Assembly (NCBI GenBank): GCA_016201805.1
Contig: JACQCB010000029.1
Location: forward strand, 1-9,347
DNA from: Nitrospirota bacterium
GTDB lineage: Bacteria; Nitrospirota; Nitrospiria; Nitrospirales; Nitrospiraceae
Length of the DNA stretch: 9,347 bases
Direction: 5' to 3'
The position numbers and the translations under genes were made by a program. Below, in pieces: positions 1 through 7,281 of this stretch. Under the pieces are notes generated by a model that saw only the letters and a list, made by a program, of their open reading frames with translations, was not told where the DNA came from and made no database searches. The first letter of the stretch is position 1. Every line of letters starts with the position of its first letter.

Positions 1-1560
1 CGGGGCGGGATCTACGATCGGCAAGGCAAAGTCTTGGCCATCAATATGGATGTGCCGTCGGTGTTCGGTGTGCCGACGTCGCTCGAGAACCCTTCGGGTG
101 TGGCGCGTGACCTCGCCCGCGTGCTTCACGTTCGGGCCGACGAGATCGAACGGAAGCTTAGGCAGGAGCGGAGTTTTGTCTGGATTGCGCGCAAGTTGGA
201 CCCGGAACAGGGGCGAAGCCTGGAGAGCCTGTCGTTAGAGGGGATCGGCACGGTCATGGAGGGGCGTCGTTTCTATCCGAAGGGACCGCTGCTGGCCCAC
301 GTGTTGGGTTTTGCGGGGATGGACGGGCAGGGGTTGGAGGGCGTCGAGCGCCGGTACGAGTCGCACCTCCACGGCGAGAAGCAACTGGTGGTGCTGCAGC
401 GGGACGCCCTGGGACGCACGGTGTTCCCCAAGGGACTCAACGAGCAGGCGCCCTCGGCCGGCCACAACGTCACCCTCACGATCGATGAAGTGATCCAGTA
501 CATCGCGGAGAAGGAATTGGACGAGGCGGTGTCTACGACGCGGGCAAAGGGAGGGGTGGCCGTCGTCATGGAGCCGCGGACCGGCGCGATCCTGGCCTTG
601 GCCATCAGTCCCAAGTTCGACCCGAATGCCGTGCGCGCGGTGTCCCCGGACCGCTGGCGAAACCGCGCGCTCACCGATGCCTACGAGCCCGGCTCCACCA
701 TGAAGGTCTTTATCGCGGCCGCCGCGCTTGAGGAAAAGGTGATGGAGCCGGGGACGCTGATCCATGGAGAAAACGGCCAGATGACGGTGGCCGGCACGGT
801 CATCCACGACCATGAGAAGTCCGGCTGGATCACGTTCTCCCAGGTGATCCAAAAATCCAGCAACATCGGGGCGGCGAAAACCGCCATGGCGTTAGGGGAA
901 GAGCGGGTCTATCGCTACATCAGGGCCTTCGGGTTCGGAGAAAAAAGTGACATCGACCTGCCGGGTGAAGCGGCCGGGCTGGTCAAGGAGCCGAAGAACT
1001 GGGGCCGCCGGTCGCTGGCCTCCATGGCCATCGGCCAGGAGATCGGGGTGACGGCGATGCAACTGGTCACGGCCGTCTCCGCCGTGGCCAACGGCGGGTG
1101 GCTGATGAAGCCCTATGTGGTGTCGGACGTGCGTGATGGCAAGGGGCAGGTGGTGGCGCAGAACGGCCCGCAAGTCCGTCGGCGTCCGATTTCAGCCGAG
1201 ACGGCCAAGACACTGACGACGATTTTGGAGGGTGTGGTGACGAACGGAACCGGGACCAAAGCCGCGGTGCCGGGGTATCGGGTGGCAGGGAAAACCGGGA
1301 CCGCGCAGAAGATCGACCCGCAGACCGGAGCCTATTCTTCCACGCTCTTTGTGGGGTCCTTTACGGGGTTCGTGCCGGCCGAGAATCCCCGGCTGGCGAT
1401 CGTGGTGATCATCGACGAGCCGCATGCCGAAGCCTGGGGCGGGGTGATTGCGGCGCCGGTTTTCAGGCGGATCGCCGAGCAGACGCTGCCGTACCTGGGC
1501 GTTTCCTCTCAGGCGCCGGTCAAGCTGGCCATGGCCACGGTGGGAGACCCCGCGCCATGA
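1..1560 (+). CDS. ftsI: Septal class B penicillin-binding protein FtsI (PBP3), 5' end missing
   Basis: Peptidoglycan DD-transpeptidase that cross-links septal strands made by FtsW; it acts in the periplasm and is anchored in the inner membrane. The frame is open from base 1 and gives 519 residues. It begins within the N-terminal RGGIYDRQG motif that follows the membrane anchor in class B PBPs, so the cytoplasmic tail and transmembrane helix lie upstream of the window. The pedestal/dimerisation domain covers roughly codons 1-155 and the transpeptidase domain roughly 165-490. All three penicillin-binding motifs are present: STMK with the acylated serine at codon 232 (base 694), SSN at codons 286-288 (base 856) and KTG at codons 431-433 (base 1291). 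There is no C-terminal PASTA domain, unlike SpoVD or PBP2x. The last four bases overlap murE as ATGA. Position just before murE supports FtsI rather than the elongation protein PBP2/MrdA. Confidence 0.95.
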   Translation, partial: RGGIYDRQGKVLAINMDVPSVFGVPTSLENPSGVARDLARVLHVRADEIERKLRQERSFVWIARKLDPEQGRSLESLSLEGIGTVMEGRRFYPKGPLLAHVLGFAGMDGQGLEGVERRYESHLHGEKQLVVLQRDALGRTVFPKGLNEQAPSAGHNVTLTIDEVIQYIAEKELDEAVSTTRAKGGVAVVMEPRTGAILALAISPKFDPNAVRAVSPDRWRNRALTDAYEPGSTMKVFIAAAALEEKVMEPGTLIHGENGQMTVAGTVIHDHEKSGWITFSQVIQKSSNIGAAKTAMALGEERVYRYIRAFGFGEKSDIDLPGEAAGLVKEPKNWGRRSLASMAIGQEIGVTAMQLVTAVSAVANGGWLMKPYVVSDVRDGKGQVVAQNGPQVRRRPISAETAKTLTTILEGVVTNGTGTKAAVPGYRVAGKTGTAQKIDPQTGAYSSTLFVGSFTGFVPAENPRLAIVVIIDEPHAEAWGGVIAAPVFRRIAEQTLPYLGVSSQAPVKLAMATVGDPAP

Positions 1561-3077
1561 CGTTGGCCGAACTCATTGCGCCGCTGCCGGTGGTGGAGCG
1601 GAAGGGGTCGCTGGAGGTCGAGATTACCGGGTTGACCGACGATTCGCGTGCGGTGAAGTCCGGCAGCCTGTTTGTGGCGGTCAAAGGGGAACGCGCCGAC
1701 GGGCATGCGTTCCTGCGACAGGCCGTAGCTGGGGGAGCTTCCGCGCTCGTGGTGCAAGAGGCCGCCACGATCGGGACTGTCGCGGGGGAAAAGGCCGTGC
1801 CGATCGTGCGCGTGGACGATTCGCGCCGCGCCTTGGGCCTCTTGGCGAGTCGCTTCCACCAGGAGCCGTCTTCGCGCCTCAGCATGATCGGGGTCACCGG
1901 GACGAACGGAAAGACCACCATCACCTATTTGTGCAAAGGAGTCCTGGAGGCGGGCGGGAAGAAGGTGGGGCTCATCGGCACGGTGGGCTATCAAATCGGA
2001 ACGGAGCGGCTGGCCGCCTCCCACACGACGCCGGGGGCGGTCGAACTCCAGGCGCTCCTGGCCCGCATGGTGGCGGCCGGACTGGATGCCGCGGTCATGG
2101 AGGTCTCCTCCCACGCGCTGGCGCTGGATCGCACCGCCGGCTGCGAATTCGACGCGGCGGTCTTTACGAACCTGACGCAAGATCATTTGGATTTCCATAC
2201 GGACCTGGAGCAGTACTTCCAGGCCAAGCTGCGCCTGTTCACGGGCCTCGCCTCGGTCGCGCTCAAGCCGCGTCCCAAGCGCGCGATCGTGAACGTGGAC
2301 GATGAGCGCGGGGAGCGCGTGTGCAAGGCCTGCCGCGTTCCGGTCTGGACCTATTCCATCAAGCGGCCGTCCGACATCCGGGCCGAGGACGTCCGCCTCT
2401 CGCTGGCCGGCACGAACTTTACGGCGGTGACGCCGGGCGGGCGGTTCTCGGTAGAGAGCCGGTTGGTCGGGGAACACAACGTCTACAACATGCTGGCGGC
2501 CATCGGGGTCGGGCTGCACGAACGGCTCTCGCCGGAGCAAATCCAGGCCGGGCTCCGGGCGGTGGAAAACGTGCCGGGCCGATTCGAGCGGGTGGAAGCC
2601 GGGCAGAACTTCGCCGTGGTGGTGGACTATGCCCATACGGAGGATGCCCTGGCCCGCTTGTTGACCGCCGCGCAGGCGCTCAAGACCGGCCGCATCATCA
2701 CGGTCTTCGGCTGCGGCGGCGACCGCGATCGCGGCAAGCGGCCGAAGATGGGGCGGGTGGCGGCGCAGATGAGCGATCTGGTGATCGCGACCTCGGACAA
2801 TCCCCGCAGCGAAGATCCGGCGGCGATTTTGCGGGAAGTGGAAGAGGGCTTGCGCGAGACGTCCGGTCCGGCCGAGGCGCGGAGCCGGTATGACATCATT
2901 CCCGATCGGCGTCTGGCCATCGAGGCGGCGATCCGAGCGGCCGCACCGGGAGACATGGTCCTGATCGCGGGGAAGGGCCATGAGGATTACCAGATCGTCG
3001 GCGCCCAGCGCCTCCATTTCGATGATCGCGAGGCGGCAAGGGACGCCATCGTGAAGCGAATCGCGAATCGCTCATAG
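1557..3077 (+). CDS. murE: UDP-MurNAc-tripeptide synthetase MurE (meso-DAP-adding ligase)
   Basis: Cytoplasmic ATP-dependent ligase that adds meso-diaminopimelate to UDP-MurNAc-L-Ala-D-Glu. The protein has 506 residues, close to the 495 of E. coli. Three Mur ligase domains are visible: an N-terminal UDP-binding domain with a TDDSR...G-LFVA pattern, a central ATPase domain with the P-loop GTNGKTT (residues 115-121), and a C-terminal domain after the VPGRFE segment. K224 in the QAKLRLF segment matches the lysine that is carbamylated in E. coli MurE. DNPR at residues 414-417, followed by SEDP, is the signature of DAP- rather than lysine-adding enzymes. The ATG overlaps the ftsI stop by four bases (ATGA), with a GGGAG at 1542-1546 as a likely ribosome binding site, so translation is probably coupled to ftsI. 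No key motif is missing. Confidence 0.97.
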   Translation: MTLAELIAPLPVVERKGSLEVEITGLTDDSRAVKSGSLFVAVKGERADGHAFLRQAVAGGASALVVQEAATIGTVAGEKAVPIVRVDDSRRALGLLASRFHQEPSSRLSMIGVTGTNGKTTITYLCKGVLEAGGKKVGLIGTVGYQIGTERLAASHTTPGAVELQALLARMVAAGLDAAVMEVSSHALALDRTAGCEFDAAVFTNLTQDHLDFHTDLEQYFQAKLRLFTGLASVALKPRPKRAIVNVDDERGERVCKACRVPVWTYSIKRPSDIRAEDVRLSLAGTNFTAVTPGGRFSVESRLVGEHNVYNMLAAIGVGLHERLSPEQIQAGLRAVENVPGRFERVEAGQNFAVVVDYAHTEDALARLLTAAQALKTGRIITVFGCGGDRDRGKRPKMGRVAAQMSDLVIATSDNPRSEDPAAILREVEEGLRETSGPAEARSRYDIIPDRRLAIEAAIRAAAPGDMVLIAGKGHEDYQIVGAQRLHFDDREAARDAIVKRIANRS

Positions 3078-3151
3078 CCATGGCCACGCACTGCGTCACG
3101 ACTGCGGATCCCCGGCCATCGTCTGTGAGTTGTCGGCTTCGAGGCCTTGTT
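3078..3151 (+). other. murE-murF gap with a weak inverted repeat
   Basis: This 74-nt gap interrupts an otherwise tightly packed ftsI-murE-murF stretch. It has no stop codon in the murF frame after the murE stop, so the murF frame could in principle extend back to 3080. ATGGCC at 3080-3085 and GGCCAT at 3114-3119 form a 6-bp inverted repeat with a 28-nt loop, and ACTGCG occurs at both 3090 and 3101. None of this is strong enough to name as a terminator or regulatory site. Confidence 0.4.
3141..3144 (+). promoter_or_regulatory. Ribosome binding site that sets the murF start
   Basis: GAGG lies 7 nt before the ATG at 3152. The in-frame ATG at 3080, only two bases after the murE stop, has no purine-rich stretch before it and would add 24 residues unlike any MurF N-terminus I know. 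Translation from 3152 begins MPLFTIEEV, a typical MurF start. Confidence 0.7.
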
Positions 3152-4606
3152 ATGCCGCTCTTCACCATCGAGGAAGTCATGGAAGTCACCGGTGCGCGTC
3201 TGGTGTCGGGCGACGTGTCGCGCGCGCAACGGGGAGGGATCCGGCGACTCTGCACGGATTCGCGGGCGGTGCGTCGCGGGGACTTGTTCGTCGCGCTCGC
3301 CGGCGAGCGGTTCGACGGGCACCGGTTTGTGGATGCCGCGTTTCGGCTCGGGGCGGTGGGCGCCATCGTGCAGGCGGGAAGCTGGGAAAGTGTCCCGCAT
3401 CCGACGAGTCCCATCCCGGGCGGGCGCTCCCGCAGGCCGAAAGCTCCGGCTGACATGCCCCTGCTGATGGTGCCGGATTCGCTGCTGGCCTTTCAGCAAC
3501 TGGCGGCACATTACCGGAGCCGGTTCCACATTCCGTTCGTGGCGGTGACCGGGAGCAACGGCAAGACGACGACGAAGGAGATGGTGGCCCTGGTGCTGGC
3601 GGAGCGCGGGACTGTCCTGAAAACCGAAGGGAACCTGAATAATCGCATCGGGGTGCCGCAGACCTTGTTTCGACTGACCCCACGCCATGCTGCGGCGGTG
3701 GTGGAAATGGGGGTGGATCGCAGGGGGCAGACCACCCGTCTCTGCGAGATTGCGAAGCCGACCATCGGACTGATCACCAACATCGGGCCGGACCACCTGG
3801 AGTTTTTCGGCAGCCTGGAGGTTTCCGCCCAGGCGAAGGGCGAGTTGCTGGACCTGCTGCCGGAAGACGGCGCGGTCGTGCTGAATGCCGACGACGCCTA
3901 CTTCGGCTACCTGGCGGCACGGGCCCGCTGCCGGGTGCTGTCCTTCGGCCTCACTGCCGGCGCGCAGGTACGGGCTCAGGATGTCGCGCCGGACCCTCGC
4001 GGACAGACGTTCCAGTTGATGCTGCCCGACCGGGCGCGAGGCACGCGCGTGTTGTTGCTGGCGCACGGCGCGCACAATCTCTCCAATGCCCTGGCGGCGG
4101 CGGCGGTGGGGCATGCCCTCGGTCTGAGCGGCGCGGCCATCGCCAGGGGTCTGGGTCGGTTCAAGCCGGCGGCGATGCGGTCGCAGGTGAAGGTCTGGAA
4201 AGGGCTGCGGATCATCAACGACTGTTACAACGCGAATCCGGCTTCCATGAAGGCCGCCATCACGCTCTTGGCCGAATTGGCCGCTGGGGGGCGCTCGATC
4301 GCGGTGCTGGGCGATATGCTGGAGCTGGGGCCTGAGGCTCGGGCCTTCCATCGGGAGGTCGGCGCCTATCTGGCCGGTCAAGGGATCGCCCACCTGGTTG
4401 CCTGCGGGACCTTGGGGCGGGATTTGGCGGAAGGGGCGCGGAAAGCCGGAATGGCGCCCGAGCGGATCAGGGAAGCGCCGGATTCGCTCGCCGCCGGTGA
4501 GTTGCTGCGGGACTTTGTGCAGGCGGGTGACGTGGTGCTGGTCAAGGCGTCTCGCGGCATGCAGATGGAACGGGTCATCGAACGATTGATGAAGGCGGAA
4601 CGATGA
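3152..4606 (+). CDS. murF: UDP-MurNAc-tripeptide:D-Ala-D-Ala ligase MurF
   Basis: Cytoplasmic ATP-dependent ligase that adds D-alanyl-D-alanine to UDP-MurNAc-tripeptide and so completes the soluble pentapeptide precursor. From the ATG at 3152 it has 484 residues; E. coli MurF has about 450. The N-terminal domain shows CTDSRAVRRGDLFVALAGE followed by FDGH, typical of MurE/MurF. The P-loop GSNGKTT is at residues 134-140, followed by the GNLNN-IGVP segment characteristic of MurF. NDCYNANPASM begins the C-terminal ligase domain, and the VKASRGMQME pattern lies near the end. An insert of about 25 residues rich in Pro, Arg and Ser (residues 76-100, bases 3377-3454) sits between two strands of the N-terminal domain, where other MurF proteins have a short linker. 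The catalytic domains look intact, so the enzyme is probably functional. Confidence 0.95.
   Translation: MPLFTIEEVMEVTGARLVSGDVSRAQRGGIRRLCTDSRAVRRGDLFVALAGERFDGHRFVDAAFRLGAVGAIVQAGSWESVPHPTSPIPGGRSRRPKAPADMPLLMVPDSLLAFQQLAAHYRSRFHIPFVAVTGSNGKTTTKEMVALVLAERGTVLKTEGNLNNRIGVPQTLFRLTPRHAAAVVEMGVDRRGQTTRLCEIAKPTIGLITNIGPDHLEFFGSLEVSAQAKGELLDLLPEDGAVVLNADDAYFGYLAARARCRVLSFGLTAGAQVRAQDVAPDPRGQTFQLMLPDRARGTRVLLLAHGAHNLSNALAAAAVGHALGLSGAAIARGLGRFKPAAMRSQVKVWKGLRIINDCYNANPASMKAAITLLAELAAGGRSIAVLGDMLELGPEARAFHREVGAYLAGQGIAHLVACGTLGRDLAEGARKAGMAPERIREAPDSLAAGELLRDFVQAGDVVLVKASRGMQMERVIERLMKAER
3392..3416 (+). repeat. Imperfect direct repeat inside the murF insert
   Basis: GTCCCGCATCC at 3392-3402 is followed by GTCCCATCC at 3408-3416. 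The two match apart from a two-base deletion (GC) and lie 16 nt apart. Both fall in the extra segment of the MurF N-terminal domain, which hints that the insert grew by local duplication. Two short copies in GC-rich DNA could also arise by chance. Confidence 0.4.
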
Positions 4607-4689
4607 AGGCTGTCGCAGCGACGAGGGCTCCCGTCGTTCAGCGGTCCTCGTTCTTCGACCATCGCTTTTCAACGGGACGGGTGAACTGA
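4603..4689 (+). CDS. Possible 28-codon small ORF bridging murF and mraY
   Basis: An ATG overlaps the murF stop as ATGA, and AAGG at 4592-4595 lies 7 nt upstream, a good ribosome binding site. The frame encodes 28 residues, starting MKAVAATRAP and ending FSTGRVN. It stops with TGA at 4687-4689, three bases before the mraY ATG and in the same frame as mraY. The peptide is basic, with no hydrophobic helix and no family I recognise. The geometry would let ribosomes leaving murF restart at once and finish next to the mraY start, so it could act as a coupling or leader frame. It could also be a chance open frame in an 86-nt spacer. Confidence 0.3.
   Translation: MKAVAATRAPVVQRSSFFDHRFSTGRVN
4620..4652 (+). 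repeat. Inverted repeat in the murF-mraY gap
   Basis: ACGAGG at 4621-4626 is the exact reverse complement of CCTCGT at 4646-4651, and the flanking G (4620) and T (4652) add a wobble pair. The loop is 19 nt. No run of T follows it, so it is not a convincing intrinsic terminator. It could be a weak hairpin in the polycistronic mRNA. Confidence 0.35.
4680..4684 (+). promoter_or_regulatory. Likely mraY ribosome binding site
   Basis: GGTGA, complementary to the 5' part of the anti-Shine-Dalgarno region, lies 8 nt before the mraY ATG at 4693. It overlaps the last codons and the stop of the possible small ORF at 4603-4689, so translation of that frame would run through this site. Confidence 0.5.
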
Positions 4690-4692
4690 CCG

Positions 4693-5769
4693 ATGCTCTA
4701 CCTCTGGCTTTACCCGCTGCACACCGAGTTCTCCTTTCTGAATATCTTTCGCTACCTCAGTTTTCGGATCATCTACGCGGCGGTGACGGCCTTTCTCCTG
4801 GCCTTCATCTTGACGCCGCCGTTGATCCGCAAGCTGCAAGCGATGCGGATGGGCCAGCATGTCAGGGAGGACGGGCCCAGCAGCCACCTCGCCAAGACCG
4901 GGACCCCCACGATGGGCGGGCTGCTGATCATCTTTGCGGTGGTCTTCTCCACGGTGCTCTGGGCGGATGTGACGAACCGGTACGTGTGGCTGGTGGTCTT
5001 CGCGACCGTCGGGTTCGGGCTCGTCGGGTTTTTCGACGACTATCTGAAGTTCACCGGGGGCAAGTCGAAAGGGCTGTCGGCCTCGCAAAAGTTCCTCGCC
5101 CAAGGCCTCGTGGCCTTCGGCATCGGCCTGTTCTTTTATTTCACGCCGGGCTACTCCACGCAACTCAGCGTCCCCTTTTTCAAGCACTTCACGCCGGACC
5201 TGGGGCTTTTCTACATCCCCTTTGCGATCCTCGTGATCGTCGGGAGTTCTAATGCGGTGAATCTGACCGACGGGCTCGACGGCCTGGCGGTGGGACCGGT
5301 GATGATCGCGTCGATGGCCTATACGATCGTGGCCTATGTGGTCGGCAATCGGGTGACGTCCGACTACCTGCTGATCCCCTATATCGAAGGGGCGGGGGAA
5401 TTGGCCGTGTTTACCGCCACGATTTTCGGGGCCAGCCTGGGGTTCCTCTGGTTCAATACGTACCCGGCCTCCGTCTTCATGGGCGATGTGGGCTCGCTTC
5501 CGCTCGGCGCGGCCCTGGGGACTGTGGCGGTCGTGAGCAAGCACGAACTGTTGTTGCTCCTGGTGGGAGGCGTCTTTGTGATCGAGGCCATTTCGGTCAT
5601 CTTCCAGGTGGCTTCCTTCAAGTCGCGCGGGAAGCGGATCTTCTTGATGGCCCCCATCCATCACCACTTTGAGATGAAGGGATGGGAAGAACCCAAAGTG
5701 GTGGTGCGTCTATGGATCATTGCGATCTTGCTGGCGTTGCTGAGTCTGAGCACGTTGAAACTGAGATAA
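4693..5769 (+). CDS. mraY: Phospho-MurNAc-pentapeptide translocase MraY
   Basis: Integral inner-membrane enzyme that transfers phospho-MurNAc-pentapeptide from UDP to undecaprenyl phosphate, making lipid I. The 358-residue length is typical and the protein is hydrophobic throughout, in line with the ten-helix topology of the family. The catalytic and Mg-binding motifs are all present. Asp115-Asp116 is in FFDDYLKF, at the same numbers as in E. coli; NLTDGLDG follows; Asp265 is in FMGDVGS; and the triple histidine HHH occupies residues 323-325 in APIHHHFEMKGW. The early TPTMGG segment is also conserved. The start at 4693 matches the usual N-terminus (LYPL..FNIFRY-like, here LYPLHTEFSFLNIFRYL). 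It stops at TAA 5767-5769, just before a heptad-repeat dyad. Confidence 0.97.
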   Translation: MLYLWLYPLHTEFSFLNIFRYLSFRIIYAAVTAFLLAFILTPPLIRKLQAMRMGQHVREDGPSSHLAKTGTPTMGGLLIIFAVVFSTVLWADVTNRYVWLVVFATVGFGLVGFFDDYLKFTGGKSKGLSASQKFLAQGLVAFGIGLFFYFTPGYSTQLSVPFFKHFTPDLGLFYIPFAILVIVGSSNAVNLTDGLDGLAVGPVMIASMAYTIVAYVVGNRVTSDYLLIPYIEGAGELAVFTATIFGASLGFLWFNTYPASVFMGDVGSLPLGAALGTVAVVSKHELLLLLVGGVFVIEAISVIFQVASFKSRGKRIFLMAPIHHHFEMKGWEEPKVVVRLWIIAILLALLSLSTLKLR

Positions 5770-5773
5770 TGAG

Positions 5774-5853
5774 CCGTGACGAGTGACAGGCGACGAGTAG
5801 GAGCCGGAGATGAGGTATTGGACCACTGGCCCGTCACGCGTCACCCGTCACGG
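5774..5853 (+). repeat. Heptad-array dyad element 1 (mraY-murD gap)
   Basis: The left arm has GTGACNN-type heptamers at 5776 and 5783, a GCGAC variant at 5790 and a decayed unit at 5797. The right arm has GTCACNN heptamers at 5833, 5840 and 5847. The arms 5774-5794 and 5833-5853 can pair as an imperfect hairpin: 7 bp (CCGTGAC with GTCACGG), then 5 bp, then 4 of 5, with two-base mismatches between helices because only the GTGAC core is symmetric. That is 16 of 21 positions by hand count. The right arm ends 18 nt before the murD ATG. It is a candidate mRNA hairpin or a mobile miniature repeat. No T-run follows, so it is not a standard terminator. Confidence 0.75.
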
Positions 5854-5863
5854 GCAATGGACC

Positions 5864-5868
5864 GGTGA
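5864..5868 (+). promoter_or_regulatory. Possible murD ribosome binding site
   Basis: GGTGA stands only 3 nt before the ATG at 5872, closer than usual. No better purine-rich site exists between the repeat element and the start. An upstream ATG at 5857 is in frame but is cut off by the TGA at 5866-5868. The next in-frame ATG (5926) would remove the first strand of the Rossmann-like fold, so 5872 is kept as the start. Confidence 0.4.
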
Positions 5869-5871
5869 GCG

Positions 5872-7281
5872 ATGAATGACGGCGAAGGGGCCTTGGCCGA
5901 ACTCAAGGGCAAAAAAGTGACGGTCATGGGATTGGCCAGAAGCGGAGTGGCGGCGGCGCGGTTGCTGCAGGCGGTCGGCGCCAAGGTCACGGTGGCGGAC
6001 GCGAAAGAGGATGCGGATGTGGCCACGGTGCTGTCCCAATTGGACCGGCGGGCCCTGACCGTGATGGTGGGGCGTGGCTACGAGTCGGCGCTGGAAGGGG
6101 CCGAACTGGTGGTGATCAGTCCTGGGGTTCCCTACCGGATGGCGGCGCTTCAGGCGGTCCGCCGCCGTGGGGGCCGGGTGATTGGTGAAATGGAGCTGGC
6201 GTCCTGGTTTCTGACGGCGCCGACCCTGGCCGTCACCGGGACCAACGGCAAGAGCACGACGGTGACGCTGACGGGACTGTTCCTGGCAGAGAGCGGGAAG
6301 CGGGTGTTTGTGGGGGGTAATCTCGGCACGCCGCTTTGCGAGGCGGCCTTGGCCTTCTATCAATGGAAGAGCCAAGGCCGGGGAGACGTCAAGGGGCCCT
6401 ATGACTACATCGTGGCGGAGGTCTCCAGCTTTCAACTCGAAACGATCGAGCGGTTTCATCCCTGGATAGCGGCGGTCTTGAACGTGTCGATGGACCACAT
6501 GGACCGGTATGAATCTCTTCAGGACTATGTCGAGACGAAGGCCCGGATCTTCCAGAATCAGACCGCCGAGGACTTCGCCCTCTTGAACCGGGACGACGAG
6601 CGGGTTGCGGGGTTGGATCGGGGTCTGCGGGCCAAGGTGTTGGGATTCAGCCGGACGAAGCCGGTCGAGGCCGGCGCCTACCTCGACGGCGACCGCGTGA
6701 TGGTGGCGGTGGGGGGACGGATCGATGAGGTCTGTCGGAGAGAAGACATCCGGATCCCCGGCGGACACAATTTGGCCAATGCGATGGCCGCGCTGACGAT
6801 TGCGCTGCTATGCGGCTGTCCGCTTGAGGCGGCCCGGCGCGTCCTGCAAACTTTTCCCGGACTCGAACACGCGATGGAGATTGTCCGGGAACGTGCGGGA
6901 GTGACCTTCGTGAACGATTCGAAGGGGACGAACGTGGATGCGACGCTGAAAGCGTTGGAAAGTTTCAACCGGCCGATCGTGCTGATTGCAGGCGGGCGGG
7001 ACAAGGGGGGCGATTTCGCCCGGCTGGGGGAGTCTGTGGCGAGACGGGTGAAGAAGGTGATCCTGATCGGCGAAGCCGCTCCTCGCATCCGGGAGGCCTT
7101 GAGCGGGTTCGAGCGCATCAGCGACGCGGCCTCGCTTCGGGAGGCGGTGGAGACGGCGGCTCGCGAGGCCACGTCCGGCGACGTGGTCCTGCTGTCTCCG
7201 GCCTGCGCCAGCTTCGACATGTTCGCCGATTATAAGGATCGTGGCACGCAGTTCAAAAACCTGGTGAAGGGATTATCGTGA
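5872..7281 (+). CDS. murD: UDP-MurNAc-L-alanine:D-glutamate ligase MurD
   Basis: Cytoplasmic ATP-dependent ligase that adds D-glutamate to UDP-MurNAc-L-Ala. It has 469 residues, somewhat longer than the 438 of E. coli. The N-terminal domain opens with KKVTVMGLARSGVAAARLL, a Rossmann-like nucleotide-binding pattern typical of MurD. The P-loop GTNGKST is at residues 123-129, followed by GGNLGTPL and by EVSSFQLE. K223 in the ETKARIF segment aligns with the lysine that is carbamylated in E. coli MurD. NDSKGTN marks the C-terminal domain, and SPACASFDMF lies near the end. Residue 334 after the conserved His333 is Ala, where most MurD proteins I recall have Arg (HR). The extra length includes a short loop around the WKSQGRGDVKG segment. 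The TGA stop is formed by the first heptamer of the repeat that follows. Heptad dyads flank the gene on both sides. Confidence 0.96.
   Translation: MNDGEGALAELKGKKVTVMGLARSGVAAARLLQAVGAKVTVADAKEDADVATVLSQLDRRALTVMVGRGYESALEGAELVVISPGVPYRMAALQAVRRRGGRVIGEMELASWFLTAPTLAVTGTNGKSTTVTLTGLFLAESGKRVFVGGNLGTPLCEAALAFYQWKSQGRGDVKGPYDYIVAEVSSFQLETIERFHPWIAAVLNVSMDHMDRYESLQDYVETKARIFQNQTAEDFALLNRDDERVAGLDRGLRAKVLGFSRTKPVEAGAYLDGDRVMVAVGGRIDEVCRREDIRIPGGHNLANAMAALTIALLCGCPLEAARRVLQTFPGLEHAMEIVRERAGVTFVNDSKGTNVDATLKALESFNRPIVLIAGGRDKGGDFARLGESVARRVKKVILIGEAAPRIREALSGFERISDAASLREAVETAAREATSGDVVLLSPACASFDMFADYKDRGTQFKNLVKGLS

Noticed and set aside
34..36. TTG as the start codon of the first gene
   Set aside because: The frame is open from base 1 and the RGGIYDRQG motif of class B PBPs lies before this codon, so the gene begins upstream of the window.
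1448..2305. 285-codon plus-strand frame overlapping the ftsI end and murE start
   Set aside because: Its product is Arg/Gly-rich without any family pattern. The overlapping frames encode clear FtsI and MurE motifs, so this is an out-of-frame shadow.
3080..3082. ATG 2 nt after murE as the murF start
   Set aside because: There is no ribosome binding site and the extra 24 residues do not look like MurF. The ATG at 3152 has GAGG at a good spacing and gives a typical N-terminus.
2987..4672. Very long open frame on the minus strand (about 560 codons) opposite murF
   Set aside because: It lies antisense to a well-conserved Mur ligase and is rich in Arg, His, Pro and Gln, as expected from the reverse complement of GC-rich coding sequence. 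Similar long antisense frames lie opposite murE, mraY and ftsW. No domain is recognisable.
4687..4692. TGA readthrough joining the 28-codon ORF to MraY
   Set aside because: The two are in frame, but MraY already starts at its normal N-terminus at 4693 and nothing points to recoding at this TGA.
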